A stretch of 64,000 bases of DNA from Pirellulaceae bacterium (GTDB lineage: Bacteria; Planctomycetota; Planctomycetia; Pirellulales; Pirellulaceae). The translations under genes and the position numbers were made by a program. The stretch spans positions 151,558 to 215,557 of the forward strand of contig JAQWSU010000018.1 of the NCBI GenBank assembly GCA_029243025.1, written 5' to 3'. Positions 9,208-18,835 of this stretch are shown in pieces (positions within the stretch are counted from its first letter, which is position 1; each line of letters opens with the position of its first letter). The notes beneath the pieces are model-generated. The model ran no database searches and had not been told where the DNA came from. It worked only from the letters and a program-made list of their open reading frames with translations.

Positions 9208-9254
9208 AAGATGTCACATCTTTGAATCCTAAGATGTGACATCTTAGATGTCAA
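9208..9254 (-). promoter_or_regulatory. Promoter with two BlaI-type operators
   Basis: On the minus strand TTGACA (9249-9254), a 17-bp spacer and TAGGAT (9226-9231) form a good sigma-70 promoter for the repressor/M56 pair. The palindrome AAGATGTCACATCTT occurs at 9208-9222 and again, as its complement with only the central base changed, at 9231-9245. One copy fills the spacer between -35 and -10 and the other covers the expected transcription start; centres are 23 bp apart, about two helix turns. A further half site (AGATGTCA) overlaps the -35 box. The layout is that of a self-repressed BlaI operator. Confidence 0.85.
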
Positions 9255-9360
9255 GTAGTTGCTTTCGGGCCGGGCTGATCGCGATTTGGCTGCCGCTACC
9301 ACGTCCGTAGCGAAGAATGGTCGCCACGACCAGCGTCGGTTCCATCAATTGCAGTTTCAG

Positions 9361-10191
9361 TCACCTGACACGGTAGACGCGACTTGCCGGTCCCGAACGG
9401 CATAAGGAAGGCGTGCCTTTAGTCGGAAACGCGACGCTCATACGTGAAACGTATCGATTTGTCTTGCAGCACACCGATGCGAGTTGCGCCGCTTTCCAAG
9501 ACGCAGCGGCTGCATCGACCTCAGCAGGTTGCAGTTGACCGCAATTCGCGTCGGTGAATCCGACCTCTGTTGCTAAGGCGGCGTATAGCCCACGTCCCTG
9601 CGTGATGACCGCGGGCGAACGGAAAAAGTGGTCTCCGCAAACATCCTCCGCGTTCTTATGTAGGTTCGGAAGCCAGGCAAAATCGAGCGGCAACGCGTAC
9701 CCCATCGCTCGATCATCGGGCACGAAATAGTAGTGCGACCACATGTGACTAAGCTGGACATCGCCGCTGCCGGGTCGCGCGGAAGCCGACACGCGAACTG
9801 AAACTTGATCGGGGCCCGTCAGTTGAACCGACATTTGAATTGCGCGACCGCCGTGACTGCCCATTAACATCAGATGGTCGTCACTTACTTTTTTGATCAT
9901 CGTAAATGCGGCCGCGTTCGACTGGGGAATCCCGCCGTCGACAGTCTCTATGTCCAACGATTCGAGATGTGTCTGTTGCGCCTTCTCCCAGGGTGCTCTT
10001 TTGGCAATGGCCATATTGGAAAGCACGGTTCGCCACCGCGCGCCGTCCAGGACGTCAAATCTTAGGCCGACCGAGGCGCCGTGCTCAACTGAGAAGACCC
10101 GAATGCTTTGATTCTCGATAAGTGTCTCAGCAGAATTGGCAACGACGGACCAGGACGCCAGGACGACTGCCAGGCCAATGTTTCGGATCAT
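9361..10191 (-). CDS. Secreted protein with a chimeric-looking C-terminus
   Basis: 276 residues with a signal peptide (MIRNIGLAVVLASWSVVANS). The middle (GDVQLSHMWSHYYFVPDDR, then FFRSPAVITQGRGLYAALAT) looks like a conserved secreted planctomycete protein, possibly a beta-sandwich, with no function I can name. After residue about 195 the sequence changes: it enters the module shared with 3939-4030 (GFTDANCGQLQPAEVDA) and ends in a Ser/Arg/Cys-rich stretch that looks like unselected translation. I infer that the original C-terminal half was lost and replaced at the repeat, so the product may be non-functional. The start at 10191 has only a weak ribosome binding site. It is divergent from the DUF1549 gene at 10.6 kb. 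Confidence 0.55.
   Translation of the reverse strand: MIRNIGLAVVLASWSVVANSAETLIENQSIRVFSVEHGASVGLRFDVLDGARWRTVLSNMAIAKRAPWEKAQQTHLESLDIETVDGGIPQSNAAAFTMIKKVSDDHLMLMGSHGGRAIQMSVQLTGPDQVSVRVSASARPGSGDVQLSHMWSHYYFVPDDRAMGYALPLDFAWLPNLHKNAEDVCGDHFFRSPAVITQGRGLYAALATEVGFTDANCGQLQPAEVDAAAASWKAAQLASVCCKTNRYVSRMSVAFPTKGTPSLCRSGPASRVYRVR
9479..9570 (-). repeat. 92-bp direct repeat, copy B
   Basis: Partner of 3939-4030 in the same orientation. It sits inside the end of the secreted-protein gene and encodes GFTDANCGQLQPAEVDA in its frame. The two copies bracket about 5.4 kb that contains the alpha-glucuronidase-type hydrolase, the M56 peptidase and the BlaI repressor, so the block may have been inserted or duplicated by recombination between them. 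Confidence 0.6.
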
Positions 10192-10347
10192 TTATTCAGC
10201 GCCTTGTTTGCCACGTTTTATTCAGAGGGACAGCAGGAGCGCTAGATCTTGCGATCCAGATTATCCTGTCGCGACGTTCTCGCTTTGCGCGCCAGATTAC
10301 CTGATGGCAATCCCTCCTGCAATTCAGTGGCGGCAACGCGCAACCCC

Positions 10348-10399
10348 GTCGCAATTGCTGATGCTATTTGTCGCAATTACTGATGCCATTTGACGCAAT
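10348..10399. repeat. 22-bp tandem repeat, 2.4 copies
   Basis: The unit begins GTCGCAATT and ends ATTT. Copies lie at 10348-10369 and 10370-10391 with two differences (G/A and T/C), followed by a third partial copy starting GACGCAAT. It lies in the 406-bp divergent spacer between the secreted-protein gene and the DUF1549 gene. It could be a regulator site or a relic; the spacer holds nothing else I recognise. Confidence 0.6.
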
Positions 10400-10603
10400 C
10401 CCCGATTGACGCTCCGTTGAAGTCGTTGAGACAATAACTGTTGTATCTACACCACCGACCGCTGGCTCACATATCTCTACCATTTGCAATCACCCAAGTA
10501 GCTGACGATCCTTGAATCTTCCAAGCGAATTGGACTTGGGTTACGGCCGCTGAATGAATCGATAGTCAGTTGTCGAACAAAATTACGGCATCATAAGGTG
10601 ATG

Positions 10604-13600
10604 ATGAAACATTCACTACTAGCTACTGTCATTCTGCTGTTTGCGACTCCGATCTGCGCTCCATCCGCGGAAACGAGCGACACGGATGGTTCACAAACCG
10701 TTAGCTACGATCGACAGGTTCGGCCGATTTTTCAAGCTCATTGTCTCGGCTGTCATCAGCCGGCAAAAGCCGGTGGCGAATTTGTCATGACGTCGTTTGA
10801 GGAGCTTCTGCAAGGCGGCGAAAGTGAGCAACCGTCGATTGTCCCGGGCAGCCCGATAGATAGCTACCTGATCGACCAGATCACTGCTCACGACGGCGAA
10901 GCGGCGATGCCTAAGAACGCACCTCACTTAACGGAGGCCCACATCCAGCTAATCACGAAGTGGATCGCGGACGGCGCCTTGAATGATTCACCCGCCAGCC
11001 TGCGACGCGCGGTCGACCAAGATCACCCCCCTGAATATAGTCGCCCGCCCGTGATAACCGCGTTGGATGTTTCGCCGAACGGAAATCTGTTGGCAGTTTC
11101 GGGTTTTCACGAAGTGCTGCTTCACAGCCTGGATGGATCTGACACGGTGACTCGATTGATTGGACAGTCGGAGCGCATCGAGTCCGTTCGCTTCTCTCCT
11201 GACGGTAAGCGTCTCGCTGTTTCAGGCGGGCTTCCTGGGCAAATGGGAGAAGTGCAGATCTGGGATGTCGACGACACGGTCGAGGCTAAACCGACAGGGC
11301 GATTGCTGCTTTCCAAGCCAGTCACCTATGACTCGGTTTACGGAGTCTCCTGGTCGCCAGATGGCAATTTGGTCGGATTTGGCTGTGCGGACACATCGGT
11401 GCGAGCAATCAACGCCGAGACTGGGGAAGAAGTCTTGTTTCAGGGCATTCACGACGACTGGGTTCTCGATACGACGTTTTCGATGGATGGCAGCCATTTA
11501 GTTTCCGTCGGTCGCGATATGACGGCCAAGTTGACCGAGCTTGCGACACAACGGTTCATTGATAATGTCACATCAATTACGCCTAAGGCATTGAAAGGCG
11601 GCATCCAAGCCATCGTCCGACACCCGCTGCGCGATGAAGTAATTTTCGGGGGCGCGGATGGCGTTCCCAAGATTTACCAAATGCATCGCACTACCAAGCG
11701 CCAGATCGGCGACGATGCGAATCAACTGTGGGAGCTGCCGCCGTTGCCGGGACGAATCTTTGCCGTGGACGTGAGCGTGGATGGCCGGCGGATCGTTGCC
11801 GGAAGTAGCCTCAATGGTGTCGGGCACATTCAGATTTACGATATGGAGCCGTCGCCCACTATCGGCAACAGCATCAGAGATATCCTCAGGAAGCCCACTC
11901 ATAAGCGAACTGAATCGGAACGAACGCAACTACAGAATCATTTTGCGACCGGCGTCACAACGATTGCAAAACTGCGAATCGATTCGGCCATTTACGCCGT
12001 TGCGATATCATCCGATGGCACGCAAGTCGTTGCCGGTGGCACGGACGGGATTGTAAGGCAGATCGACGGCAGCAGCGGTAAGATCCAGCGGGCGTTCTCG
12101 CCCGTCGAGATTACAGTCGAACAGGTCCAGTCGGAATCGTTGGTTTCCGCTGAGTCAGCTGTCGAAAACGATTCCCAAATCGCGAAGGCCAATGTCGTCA
12201 ACGAATCTGAAATCGAATCGTTGGAGATAATCCCTAGGTCGCTCACGTTTTCGAATCCGAGCGAATGCGCTCAGGCGGTCGTAACGGCTAAGTTGCGTTC
12301 TGGCCAGTCGATTGACGTCACGCGCAATCTGGCCTGGGAATCGAGTAACCCGAGCGTGATCGTGTCGCCGTCGGGGCTAATCGAGCCTGCCGAAGACGGC
12401 AAGGTAACGCTGACAGCCAAGTTGGGCGACCTCGTTGCTGAATGTAGAGTCGAAGTTGCCGGACTACATGCAACAATGCCGCCAGACTACATTCGTGACG
12501 TAAACCCCATCTTGTCGAAAGTCGGTTGCAACGGGGGCACCTGTCACGGAGCTCAGGACGGCAAGAACGGTTTCAAACTGTCACTCCGCGGGTATGATCC
12601 GCTGTTTGACGTAAGAGCGTTGACCGACGATTTGGCATCACGCCGAGTCAACCTTGCTGCCCCGGCCGAGAGCATGATGCTGCAAAAGTCGACCGCCGCT
12701 ATTCCGCACGAGGGCGGTCAGGTAATTAAGCCGGGCAGTCCCTATTACAAGCTTGTTCGTGACTGGATCGCCGGCGGCGCAAAGCTCGATCGCGAATCGG
12801 CAAGAGTGAAGTCGCTCAGCGTTTTTCCGGTCAATCCGGTCGTCGAAAGAATTGGAGCAACGCAGCAGGTGCGGGTCATCGCGACGTACGAAGACGGCAA
12901 CACGCGTGATGTGACTCGCGAAGCATTTGTCGATAGCAACGACACGGATATTATTCAAACGGACTCGCACCACAATGGGTTGATGCATGCATTGCGACGG
13001 GGTGAGGCGGCCTTGCTGATTCGATACGAAGGCGCCTACGCGTCCACGATATTGACCGTGATGGGTGATCGTGATGGCTTTGTTTGGCAGGAACCTGAGA
13101 GCTATAACCAAATTGATGAGTTCGTGTCGAGCAAGCTGCGGCGTACAAAGACGCTTGCCGCACCTACGTGCGATGACTACACCTTCCTGCGTCGCACTTA
13201 TCTTGACCTGACCGGACTGCCTCCCACCCCCGATGTGATTCGAGGATTCGTCGGTGACAACTCGAATACGACAGTCGATCGGGCGAAACGCGCCGAATTG
13301 ATCGATGACCTGATCGGCAGCGACGAATTCGTCGAACATTGGACCAACAAATGGGCCGATTTACTGCAGGTGAATGGAAAGTTTCTTGGTCGCGACGGTG
13401 CAGTGGCCGTGCGAAGTTGGATTCGCCAGCACGTGGACGCCAATACACCCTACGATCAATTTGTGCGTGAGATTCTCACTGCCCAAGGATCGACTCAAGA
13501 CAATCCGGCCGCCGCTTACTTTAAGATTCTTCGCAGCCCGCAGGAGTCACTCGAAAACACGACGCACCTGTTTTTGGCCACGCGGTTCAATTGCAACAAA

Positions 13601-16144
13601 TGCCACGATCATCCTTTCGAACGTTGGACACAGGATCAGTACTACCAGCTGGGGGCATTTTTTGCACAGGTTGGGCGCAAAGCCGATCCTCGAGTGGGAG
13701 ACAAACAGATTGGCAGTACGCAGGTCGAAGCCGGCAAGCCGTTACACGAAATCGTCTACGACCTGACCGAAGGCGAGCTGCAACATGATCGCACGGGCGA
13801 GTTGACGCCACCCGAGTTCCCGTTCGAATGCGACTTCGAAGAGCCGGCGGATCAGTCACGCCGATCTCGTCTCGCCGCATGGACCACATCACCCGACAAC
13901 GTCTACTTCGCGCGAAGCTACGTCAACCGGCTGTGGGGCTATTTGACAGGACGCGGTATCATCGAACCCATTGACGATATTCGAGCCGGAAACCCACCTT
14001 CCAACCCAGAATTGCTCGATTATTTGACGCGCGAGTTTATCGAATCCAACTTTGACACGCGACACATTTTGCGATTGATCTCCAATTCCCGGACTTACCA
14101 GCTGTCCGTCGAATCGAATCGGTGGAACGTAGACGACACGATTAACTATTCTCATGCCATTCCCCGACGGTTGCCCGCGGAAACGCTGTACGACGCGATC
14201 CACGTGACCACCGGTGCGAGATCAAAGTTCCCGGACTTGCCCGAGGGCACGCGCGCCGCCGCGCTGCCTGACGCCGGAATCAAATTGCCTGACGGATTCT
14301 TAGGGAAGTTCGGTCGACCCGCCCGAGAAAGTGCCTGTGAATGCGAGCGAAGCAGTGGCATGCAATTGGGCCCTGTGATTGCACTGATCAGCGGACCAAC
14401 GCTCGGCGATGCGATCAGCGACGAAAAGAATGAAATTGTTCGGCTCGCCAACGAAACTGCTGAAAACTCCGATTTAATCGGCCAGCTCTATCTGCGTTTA
14501 CTTAACCGGCCCGCATCAGCTTCGGAAATCGAAGCGTCGCAAGCCATTTTTGTCGATGTCACCGACGACCATGATCAAGTGACTGCGGCATTGCGGAAGT
14601 ACGAAGCCGAGTCTGCCCCGCGGCTAGAAAAACAAAAACAGGCACGCGCGGCGCAACTTGCCGAAGCCAAGCATGCACTTGCCGACTACGAAAAGAACCT
14701 GGCTCCGAAACTGGCCAAACGGGAGGACGAGCGGTCCGAAATGGTATCTCGATTGGATGCGGAGATTGCTGACCGTCTTGAGCAACTAGAAACCGATCTG
14801 GCCAACTGGGAGGACGAACGGCGCAGCGGCAGCCGCTGGACTCCGGTTGATCCAGTCAACATGGTGTCCAGCAACAATTCTCCGTTAACGCGAGAAGCAG
14901 ATCTGAGAATCTACGGCGCCCCACGCGGCAACGATGCGACATACAACATCGTCGCTAAGGCACCGCTGCCGAACATCACTGGAATTCGCATTGACGCAAT
15001 TGCCGACAAAAAGCGCCTTCGTAAGGGAGGTCCCGGAAACGGCTTCGATGGCAACTACATTCTGACAGAATTCGAGGCCGCCTATGCCGCTCAAGTCATC
15101 GCTCCTCCGGTTCGCTTCCAGGCGTGGGACTTCGCTTCGGATTCTAACGGCTGGACTTCACTGGTTGATTGCGAACTTAGTCATGACGACGGCGTTTTGA
15201 CGGTTACGTCCAAATCGGACACACCGTCGATGTTGGCTGACGTCGATGCTCCGGCCGGTAAGCTTGCGCTCGAGCTTGTTGCCGACGTGGACCAGTACGC
15301 GACGATCGAGGTCCTTTGGAGGACCGAAAAGAATACCGATTTCAGTCACGACCGAAAGGCCAAACTGCGTGTTGTCGAGGGGGGCAAGAAGTTTCGGCGT
15401 TATGTGATCTATTTCGAAGCCGCTTCGCCGATTACGGGCTTACGCATCGACGCCGACGATCGCGACAGTACGATGCGTATCGATTCGATGGCACTGGTAC
15501 AACTTGAGGCTCCTGTCTTTGCGGGCTTCGGGTTCCGCACTGCTCAAGCTGACTTCAGTGAGGACGGTTACCACGTCAGTTCAGCGATCGACGGCAAAAC
15601 GCCCAACGTTGCCAACGGTTGGGGCATCGCGCCGCAGGTGAATCGAGATCATGCTGCGATCTTCGCCACGGACCAGCCAATTGGCGACGGCCACGGTCTT
15701 TTGCAAATTACGATGAAGCACTTCTACAAGAGCAAGGAACATCAAATCGGGTTGTTCCGTCTGTCGGTGACAAGCGACACGCGTCCCATTTCCTTCGGAC
15801 TGCCGACAGACATCGGACGCATCGTGGACGTGTTGCCGGAACAAAGAACCGACCAACAACGCAAGCAACTGATGGCATACGTACATCTCCAAGACGATCG
15901 CCTGCGAGAAAAGCAAGATTTACTCGAGGAAGCAAAAAAGCCGCTTCCGCCAGACGAACGATTCGAGATATTAAAGTCCGAAGTCGCCCAACTCAGCGAA
16001 CCAGTACCGCCAGATGCGAAGCTAACGCGATTGCGTCGGGCGGTCGAGCTCAGCGAAAAACAGCTCGCCAGCCGACGGCTAACAGCAGCACAAGATCTTG
16101 CGTGGGCGCTGATGAACAGCCCCGCGTTTTTGTACAACCATTGA
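10604..16144 (+). CDS. Giant secreted cytochrome c / WD40 / Ig-like / DUF1549-DUF1553 protein
   Basis: About 1846 residues and exported (KHSLLATVILLFATPICAPS). Order of parts: a heme-type motif CLGCH near residue 47 in a planctomycete cytochrome C domain; WD40-like blades (about 145-480: VRFSPDGKRLAVSGG, VSWSPDGNLVGFG); a bacterial Ig-like domain (about 540-620); a second cytochrome-like motif CNGGTCHG near 640; another Ig-like stretch; DUF1549 (about 845-1050: RRTYLDLTGLPPTPD, CNKCHDHPFE); DUF1553 (about 1090-1330: SYVNRLWGYLTGRGI, RLPAETLYDAI); then coiled coil and a carbohydrate-binding-like region. Such proteins are a planctomycete hallmark of unknown biochemistry, probably extracytoplasmic redox or polymer handling. 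The ATG at 10604 has AAGG five bases upstream; GTG 10598 and ATG 10601 are in frame. The DUF1501 gene follows 78 bp downstream as an operon partner. Confidence 0.9.
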   Translation: MKHSLLATVILLFATPICAPSAETSDTDGSQTVSYDRQVRPIFQAHCLGCHQPAKAGGEFVMTSFEELLQGGESEQPSIVPGSPIDSYLIDQITAHDGEAAMPKNAPHLTEAHIQLITKWIADGALNDSPASLRRAVDQDHPPEYSRPPVITALDVSPNGNLLAVSGFHEVLLHSLDGSDTVTRLIGQSERIESVRFSPDGKRLAVSGGLPGQMGEVQIWDVDDTVEAKPTGRLLLSKPVTYDSVYGVSWSPDGNLVGFGCADTSVRAINAETGEEVLFQGIHDDWVLDTTFSMDGSHLVSVGRDMTAKLTELATQRFIDNVTSITPKALKGGIQAIVRHPLRDEVIFGGADGVPKIYQMHRTTKRQIGDDANQLWELPPLPGRIFAVDVSVDGRRIVAGSSLNGVGHIQIYDMEPSPTIGNSIRDILRKPTHKRTESERTQLQNHFATGVTTIAKLRIDSAIYAVAISSDGTQVVAGGTDGIVRQIDGSSGKIQRAFSPVEITVEQVQSESLVSAESAVENDSQIAKANVVNESEIESLEIIPRSLTFSNPSECAQAVVTAKLRSGQSIDVTRNLAWESSNPSVIVSPSGLIEPAEDGKVTLTAKLGDLVAECRVEVAGLHATMPPDYIRDVNPILSKVGCNGGTCHGAQDGKNGFKLSLRGYDPLFDVRALTDDLASRRVNLAAPAESMMLQKSTAAIPHEGGQVIKPGSPYYKLVRDWIAGGAKLDRESARVKSLSVFPVNPVVERIGATQQVRVIATYEDGNTRDVTREAFVDSNDTDIIQTDSHHNGLMHALRRGEAALLIRYEGAYASTILTVMGDRDGFVWQEPESYNQIDEFVSSKLRRTKTLAAPTCDDYTFLRRTYLDLTGLPPTPDVIRGFVGDNSNTTVDRAKRAELIDDLIGSDEFVEHWTNKWADLLQVNGKFLGRDGAVAVRSWIRQHVDANTPYDQFVREILTAQGSTQDNPAAAYFKILRSPQESLENTTHLFLATRFNCNKCHDHPFERWTQDQYYQLGAFFAQVGRKADPRVGDKQIGSTQVEAGKPLHEIVYDLTEGELQHDRTGELTPPEFPFECDFEEPADQSRRSRLAAWTTSPDNVYFARSYVNRLWGYLTGRGIIEPIDDIRAGNPPSNPELLDYLTREFIESNFDTRHILRLISNSRTYQLSVESNRWNVDDTINYSHAIPRRLPAETLYDAIHVTTGARSKFPDLPEGTRAAALPDAGIKLPDGFLGKFGRPARESACECERSSGMQLGPVIALISGPTLGDAISDEKNEIVRLANETAENSDLIGQLYLRLLNRPASASEIEASQAIFVDVTDDHDQVTAALRKYEAESAPRLEKQKQARAAQLAEAKHALADYEKNLAPKLAKREDERSEMVSRLDAEIADRLEQLETDLANWEDERRSGSRWTPVDPVNMVSSNNSPLTREADLRIYGAPRGNDATYNIVAKAPLPNITGIRIDAIADKKRLRKGGPGNGFDGNYILTEFEAAYAAQVIAPPVRFQAWDFASDSNGWTSLVDCELSHDDGVLTVTSKSDTPSMLADVDAPAGKLALELVADVDQYATIEVLWRTEKNTDFSHDRKAKLRVVEGGKKFRRYVIYFEAASPITGLRIDADDRDSTMRIDSMALVQLEAPVFAGFGFRTAQADFSEDGYHVSSAIDGKTPNVANGWGIAPQVNRDHAAIFATDQPIGDGHGLLQITMKHFYKSKEHQIGLFRLSVTSDTRPISFGLPTDIGRIVDVLPEQRTDQQRKQLMAYVHLQDDRLREKQDLLEEAKKPLPPDERFEILKSEVAQLSEPVPPDAKLTRLRRAVELSEKQLASRRLTAAQDLAWALMNSPAFLYNH

Positions 16145-16222
16145 AAAAAACCGCTGATCGACGCCATTAGAGTTCATTAGCGGTTAGCAGAAACAACCTT
16201 AACTCTCAAAACGAGGTAAACC

Positions 16223-17686
16223 ATGTTTCGCATCACAGGACCCATTGCGAAAGACCTTTGCGATCCGCATCTACGTCCGTCACGCCGCGACGTGATTCGC
16301 GTCGGCGGCGCTGGCATGCTGGGACTCTCGCTGCCAAACTTGCTCCAGCTCCAAGCGCAAGCGAACACGGCTGGCGGTGGACCTGGATGGGGCAAAGCAA
16401 AACGAGTTTTGATGGTGTATCTGCAGGGAGGCCCTAGCCACTTGGATCTGTGGGACCCGAAAGAAAACGTGCCGGACAACGTTCGCAGTGCGTTCAATCC
16501 AATCTCTACCAAACTGCCCGGTGTCAAATACACGGAGATTTTGCCAAAGTTGGCCGACTTGAACGACCGGTTTACCATGATTCGGTCGATGGGCTACACG
16601 CCGAACGGACTGTTCAATCACACGGCGGCGATCTACCAAATGATGACGGGCTACACGACTGACAAAGTCAGTCCGTCCGGCCAGCTAGAGCCGCCGAGCC
16701 CCAAAGACTTTCCGAACTTCGGCTCGAACATCGTCCGACTGCAACCGACCGATGACCCGATGCTGCCGTTCGTAATGTTGCCTCGGCCGCTGCAAGAAAG
16801 CAATGTCGTCGGTAAAGGAGGCACCGCCGGTTTTCTGGGCAAGACGTTCGATCCCTACACACTTTATCCCGAAGGCGACGATTTGGACATGAACAAGATG
16901 GATCGCATCAAGATTGACGATCTCTCGATGCGCCCCGATATCTTTTCCGCGCGCCTAGAACGACGCGCTCGGCTGTTGGACGTCGTCAAGCGGCAGATGC
17001 CAAAGATCGAAAAGGCGGTAGCCGGCGAAAAGCTTGACCAGTACTACGACCGCGCGCTGAACCTAATCATCTCTGGTCGAGCTCGGGATGCGTTTGACTT
17101 GTCGCAAGAGCCCACGAAGCTGCGTGAGAAGTACGGTAAGACGACGTTCGGTCAGAGCTGCCTGCTGGCGCGGCGATTACTCGAAGCGGGAACGCGCGTT
17201 GTCGAGGTGATCTGGCCCAAGGTCGCAAACTCTGGAGAGCATTCATGGGACCATCACCAGGACCTTACTAAGAGAATGAAAAACGAATCCGGCCCGATGT
17301 TGGATACTGGTTTGGCATCGCTGATCGCTGATATGGACGAGCGCGGCATGCTGGAAGACACGCTCGTGATCGTCGTCGGCGAGTTCGGTCGCAGCCCGCA
17401 GAAGGGGGTTAGCACCTCGGGCAACAACAACAGCGCTGACGGGCGAGACCATTGGCCGTATTGCTACACCTCGATCATCGCAGGTGCTGGTATTAAACGT
17501 GGATTCGTCTATGGCAAGAGCGACCGCACGGCATCGGCGCCACTGGAGGACGCAGTACATCCCAGCGAACTACTGGCAACCATTTATCACGCGGTTGGCA
17601 TCAGTCCCGAAACGATGGTCATGAATCATCTGAATCAACCACGCGAACTCGTTAAGGCCAATCCGATCACAGCATTGTTTTCATGA
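16223..17686 (+). CDS. DUF1501 secreted protein (sulfatase-like fold)
   Basis: 487 residues. The N-terminus has a twin-arginine-type signal ([19 protein letters not shown]), then [20 protein letters not shown], the DUF1501 opening. VVGEFGRSP and [10 protein letters not shown] are the conserved metal-binding-like motifs of this alkaline-phosphatase-superfamily group. Length is normal for the family. It almost always follows a DUF1549/DUF1553 gene, as here, and the pair is thought to work together outside the cytoplasm; the reaction is not known. AGGT lies six bases before the ATG. The 78-bp gap from the upstream gene holds no clear terminator. Confidence 0.9.
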   Translation: MFRITGPIAKDLCDPHLRPSRRDVIRVGGAGMLGLSLPNLLQLQAQANTAGGGPGWGKAKRVLMVYLQGGPSHLDLWDPKENVPDNVRSAFNPISTKLPGVKYTEILPKLADLNDRFTMIRSMGYTPNGLFNHTAAIYQMMTGYTTDKVSPSGQLEPPSPKDFPNFGSNIVRLQPTDDPMLPFVMLPRPLQESNVVGKGGTAGFLGKTFDPYTLYPEGDDLDMNKMDRIKIDDLSMRPDIFSARLERRARLLDVVKRQMPKIEKAVAGEKLDQYYDRALNLIISGRARDAFDLSQEPTKLREKYGKTTFGQSCLLARRLLEAGTRVVEVIWPKVANSGEHSWDHHQDLTKRMKNESGPMLDTGLASLIADMDERGMLEDTLVIVVGEFGRSPQKGVSTSGNNNSADGRDHWPYCYTSIIAGAGIKRGFVYGKSDRTASAPLEDAVHPSELLATIYHAVGISPETMVMNHLNQPRELVKANPITALFS

Positions 17687-17814
17687 TTTTCGAGTGCGGT
17701 ATTCCGGTGCCGCGTTGGTCTCTGCTTAGATTCAAGCCGACCTCAAGCATTTGACCAAGTACAACGCAAAGACAAGTGATTCAGGTAATCACTCTCCACA
17801 GAAAGAGGAACTCA

Positions 17815-18804
17815 ATGGCTTGCATAACCATCACGGGTGCGCGCGGCAATCTTGGTTGGAAGCTGCTATGTCATTTCGTGGAACTCCCCGACGTGACAAA
17901 AGTATTTGGCCTTAGCCGAGGACTGCCGACTGATGCACAACTCAGCGAATTGCGCTCACTCAAAGGCAGCGATAAAGCCGAGTTCGGCCAGTGTGACTTG
18001 ACCGACTTCGACGACGTTCGCTGGCGGCAGGCGATCGAGCAGTCCGACGCGGTCGTCCACTTGGCCGCGCAAAATCCCTTTCCGGAGGCGACTTGGGATG
18101 ACGCAACCCAATCATTTGACATGACACTGAACGTTGCCCTTGCAGCCGTTGATGCAGGTGTGAGACGATTCGTGTTTACATCGTCGAATCATGTGATGGG
18201 TCGGTACAAGGATGCACCGTTAGCTGACACGATTGGACCGGGCCAGCTGACAACGCGGTTAGAGCACGGTGTCGGTACGGTTTGGCATACAGGCATAACG
18301 CCCCTGGACTCGACCGTCTACGCGGCAGTTAAAAGCGCCGGCGAACGACTGTGTCGTTCCCTCGCGATCCGCTCGAAAGGAAAAACGACGTTTGTCTGCA
18401 CGCGCATCGGTTGGTGTCAGCCAGGAGAGAACTCTCCAACCACGCTCTCGGGCGCCGGAACACCGACGAAGGAATCGTCGAACGAAGCCACGTCCGACCT
18501 GGATTTGGCAAAGAGCGACCGCTGGTTCAAAATGATGTGGTTGTCAAACAGTGACTTCAATCAGCTACACGAGAAGGCAATCTTCGCAGACAGCGCCCTC
18601 TGGCCCGAGCTGTGCGTCGTCGTGAACGGTATGAGTGACAACAAGGAGATGCCGTGGAGCTTAGAAGAGGCTCGTGACTGGCTGGGATACGATCCGGTTG
18701 ACGGAATCGTTGTAGGCCAAGTTGACGCCGCGCATGCAACGAGTGTCAATCGACCCCACGGATCGGCATCGCAACGGGGCGACATGAAGCAGACTCTTAG
18801 ATAA
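17815..18804 (+). CDS. NAD-dependent epimerase/dehydratase, uronate-dehydrogenase-like
   Basis: 329 residues of extended short-chain dehydrogenase type. TGARGNLGWKL is the NAD-binding glycine motif, VVHLAAQNPF and RFVFTSSNHVMG are conserved strands, and YAAVKSAGE holds the catalytic Tyr and Lys. The pattern with SSNHVMG and an R-I-G-W segment (CTRIGWCQPGE) is like uronate dehydrogenases that oxidise glucuronate or galacturonate. This would fit a uronic-acid-releasing hydrolase at 4.4-7.0 kb, but that link is inference. The start at 17815 is preceded by GAGGA; the longer frame from 17776 lacks support. It follows the DUF1501 gene by 128 bp on the same strand. Confidence 0.75.
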   Translation: MACITITGARGNLGWKLLCHFVELPDVTKVFGLSRGLPTDAQLSELRSLKGSDKAEFGQCDLTDFDDVRWRQAIEQSDAVVHLAAQNPFPEATWDDATQSFDMTLNVALAAVDAGVRRFVFTSSNHVMGRYKDAPLADTIGPGQLTTRLEHGVGTVWHTGITPLDSTVYAAVKSAGERLCRSLAIRSKGKTTFVCTRIGWCQPGENSPTTLSGAGTPTKESSNEATSDLDLAKSDRWFKMMWLSNSDFNQLHEKAIFADSALWPELCVVVNGMSDNKEMPWSLEEARDWLGYDPVDGIVVGQVDAAHATSVNRPHGSASQRGDMKQTLR

Positions 18805-18835
18805 CCGTCTACCGCAAGGGACCGAACTTGTGCAT

